Origin: an uncultured Bacteroidota bacterium
Lineage (GTDB): Bacteria > Bacteroidota > Bacteroidia > Flavobacteriales > Flavobacteriaceae
DNA length: 64,000 nucleotides
Assembly: GCA_902620455.1 (NCBI GenBank)
Contig: CACNIG010000007.1
Span: forward strand, 1-64,000
Reading direction: 5' to 3'
Part shown: positions 62,365 to 64,000 of the stretch, in pieces
Layout: every line of letters begins with the position of its first letter
How positions within the stretch are numbered: position 1 is the stretch's first letter
Notes under the pieces: model-generated
The model's database searches: none
What the model was told of the DNA's origin: nothing
The model's input: the letters and a program-made list of their open reading frames with translations, nothing else
Position numbers and translations under genes: made by a program

Positions 62365-62529
62365 TTATTTCATTTTTCTTAACTCAGATAATAATAAATT
62401 TGCTTTCTGGTTATATGTTAAAGGTGAATTTGGTTCAAAAATTCTATCATATAAATTCCAATATTCCTCAATTTCCTTTGATCTTAATTCTAATTTATCA
62501 AGATATTCTTGAAATTCTCTTCTTATCAT
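62365..62529 (-). CDS. small hypothetical protein upstream of the nitroreductase
   Basis: 54 residues from ATG 62529 (MIRREFQEYLDKLELRSKEI); a longer in-frame start at 62568 lies beyond. Helical, charged, ends LTYNQKANLLLSELRKMK. Co-directional with the nitroreductase, 15 bases upstream. Not recognised. Confidence 0.5.
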   Translation of the reverse strand: MIRREFQEYLDKLELRSKEIEEYWNLYDRIFEPNSPLTYNQKANLLLSELRKMK

Positions 62530-62581
62530 TATGTAATAGTATGTTTTGAACCTATCTAATATAAGCATTTATAAAGCATAA

Positions 62582-62589
62582 TAATTTTG
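62582..62589 (+). promoter_or_regulatory. candidate -7 box for the kdgK operon
   Basis: TAATTTTG matches TAnnTTTG, 29 bases before ATG 62619. It heads the sugar-kinase operon. Confidence 0.4.
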
Positions 62590-62618
62590 TAGTTATATTA
62601 GAGTATTATATAGAATGT

Positions 62619-63671
62619 ATGTCAAAGGAAATAAACAAAGTTGTTACATTTGGTGAAATCATGCTAAGGCTCTCATCGCCTGACTCTCTTCGTATTTCCC
62701 AAACAAATAGCTTTGATGTTTTTTATGGAGGTGGAGAAGCTAATGTTGCTGTATCTCTAGCAAATTATGGAGTTACTGTTGAATTCGTTTCAAGAGTACC
62801 TAACAACGATATTGGAAACTCTGCTATAATGGAACTTAAAAAAAGAGGTGTTGGAACTTCTCATATTTTATATGGCGGAGAACGTTTAGGAATTTATTTC
62901 CTTGAAACAGGTATAGCAAGTAGAGGAAGTAAAGTGACATACGACAGAGAAAATTCAGCTATGGCCCAGATTAAAACAGGGATGATTGATTGGGATAAGG
63001 TGTTTCAAAATGTATCATGGTTTCATTGGACAGGAATTACCCCAGCAATATCTATAAATGCAGCTGAAGTTTGTTTAGAAGCGATAAAAGCTGCCAGTAA
63101 TCTTGGTATAAAAATATCAACGGACCTCAACTACAGGTCAAAACTCTGGAAATATGATGGAAATCGTCATGAGATAATGAAAAATCTTACATCATATAGC
63201 GATATTATCTTGTGTAATGAAGAAGATGCTGAAATGCATTTTGGAATTAAACCAGAGGGATTAGATGTAAGAACTAATGGTGAAGACGTAAATCCTGATG
63301 CTTTTTTATCAGTTTGTAAAGAAATGATGAAAAAATTTCCAAAAGCCAAAAAGATAGCAATTACATTGAGAGGGTCTATTTCTGCATCACATAATTCATG
63401 GTCTGGAATATTATATGATGGTAAAAAAATGTTCAAAAGTAAAAATTATCAAATAACAAACATTGTTGATCGTGTTGGAGCTGGAGACTCTTTCATGGGT
63501 GCACTTATATATGGTATTTTAAATTATACTAATGATGATCAAACCTCACTTGACTTTGCTGTTGCGGCATCGTGTCTTAAACACTCGATAAAAGGGGATG
63601 CTAATCTTGTATCAATAGAAGAGGTTGAAAGACTAATGAATGGTGATAGTTCTGGACGTATAAATCGATAA
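62619..63671 (+). CDS. kdgK: 2-keto-3-deoxygluconate kinase (PfkB family)
   Basis: 350 residues with the PfkB signatures YGGGEANVAVSLANYG and the ATP/catalytic motif DRVGAGDSFMGAL. Phosphorylates KDG to KDPG, as the next gene encodes KDPG aldolase. The substrate call depends on that neighbour; the sequence alone gives PfkB kinase. Probably feeds uronate (alginate or pectin) breakdown into pyruvate and glyceraldehyde 3-phosphate. Confidence 0.88.
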   Translation: MSKEINKVVTFGEIMLRLSSPDSLRISQTNSFDVFYGGGEANVAVSLANYGVTVEFVSRVPNNDIGNSAIMELKKRGVGTSHILYGGERLGIYFLETGIASRGSKVTYDRENSAMAQIKTGMIDWDKVFQNVSWFHWTGITPAISINAAEVCLEAIKAASNLGIKISTDLNYRSKLWKYDGNRHEIMKNLTSYSDIILCNEEDAEMHFGIKPEGLDVRTNGEDVNPDAFLSVCKEMMKKFPKAKKIAITLRGSISASHNSWSGILYDGKKMFKSKNYQITNIVDRVGAGDSFMGALIYGILNYTNDDQTSLDFAVAASCLKHSIKGDANLVSIEEVERLMNGDSSGRINR

Positions 63672-63675
63672 ACTT

Positions 63676-64000
63676 ATGGCGCAATATTCTAGAGTAGAGG
63701 TAATAAATCAAATAGAAGAGTTAGGGATGATTCCTCTTTTTTATCATAATGATATTAGTGTATCTAAATCTATTGTTAAAGCATGTTATGATGGTGGTGC
63801 TAGAGTTATAGAATTTACAAATAGAGGAGATTTTGCATTAGAGATTTTTACAGAGATAGTTAAATATTCAATCAGTGAATTACCTGGAATGATATTAGGT
63901 GTAGGATCAATAACAGATGCAAAGGCAGCTTCTCACTTCATGTTAGCAGGAGCAAACTTTGTTGTAACTCCAGTATTTAGGGAAGATATAGCTCGTATAT
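63676..64000 (+). CDS. eda: KDPG/KHG aldolase (Entner-Doudoroff), 5' part
   Basis: The visible 108 residues begin MAQYSRVEVINQIEELGMIP and contain YDGGARVIEFTNRGDFALE (catalytic Glu in IEFTNR), LPGMILGVGSITDAKAA and AGANFVVTPVF. Cleaves KDPG to pyruvate and glyceraldehyde 3-phosphate. Starts 4 bases after kdgK, so it is the same operon. The 3' end, including the Schiff-base lysine, lies beyond the window. Confidence 0.9.
   Translation, partial: MAQYSRVEVINQIEELGMIPLFYHNDISVSKSIVKACYDGGARVIEFTNRGDFALEIFTEIVKYSISELPGMILGVGSITDAKAASHFMLAGANFVVTPVFREDIARI

Overview
The window looks like chromosome of a marine-type member of the Bacteroidota (order Flavobacteriales). The DNA is very AT-rich and densely coded. 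Several families seen here I know mainly from Flavobacteriia (DUF4258, DUF4834 next to YfhO, DUF6787, a parC-side lipoprotein, an FeS-less Nth). Many genes are preceded by TAnnTTTG boxes, the -7 motif of the Bacteroidota housekeeping sigma factor, and signal peptides and lipoprotein boxes are abundant. I found no rRNA, tRNA, CRISPR array, insertion sequence or complete phage gene. No gap between genes reaches 300 bases once the short genes below are counted.

Layout. 1-16.3 kb: lipid A genes (lpxC, partial; lpxD), tsaE, proline dehydrogenase, aroB, an Lrp/XRE divergent regulator pair with striking palindromes between them, a ferredoxin-ychF-parE-parC operon, a serine operon (serC-NIPSNAP-serA-DUF6787), msrA and lolD. 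16.3-31.1 kb: a dihydroorotase-like protein without its metal ligands, an esterase, a metallo-hydrolase, a large conserved unknown, bcp, nth, uvrA, a membrane glycan cluster (flippase, YfhO, DUF4834), and an acyltransferase-like gene followed by mnmE. 31.1-32.9 kb: a small inserted element (below). 33-38.7 kb: SRAP, small secreted and membrane proteins, a BASS transporter and an M20 peptidase. 38.7-49.2 kb: mostly minus-strand housekeeping and membrane genes, with a phosphoribosyltransferase/YhhQ pair. 49.2-61.2 kb: a quinoprotein dehydrogenase with a haem site and a compact seven-gene operon rich in exported peptidases (two S9, one M28, one TAP-type hydrolase), fitting a peptide-degrading lifestyle. 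61.2-64 kb: an NTF2-like lipoprotein, a nitroreductase, and the start of a kdgK-eda operon for 2-keto-3-deoxygluconate use.

The most notable observation is a probable mini integrative element of about 1.87 kb in the 3' end of mnmE. The last 18 bases of mnmE (encoding FCIGK and stop) recur at 32927-32944 with three changes, and the repeat still encodes FCIGK and stop. The mnmE (trmE/thdF) 3' end is the known attachment site of SGI1-type genomic islands. Between the two copies lie clustered TAGTAGCG repeats near both ends, a DUF91/DUF5655-type nuclease gene and a lipoprotein gene, but no integrase. I infer a non-autonomous or decayed island whose cargo may be a defence gene.
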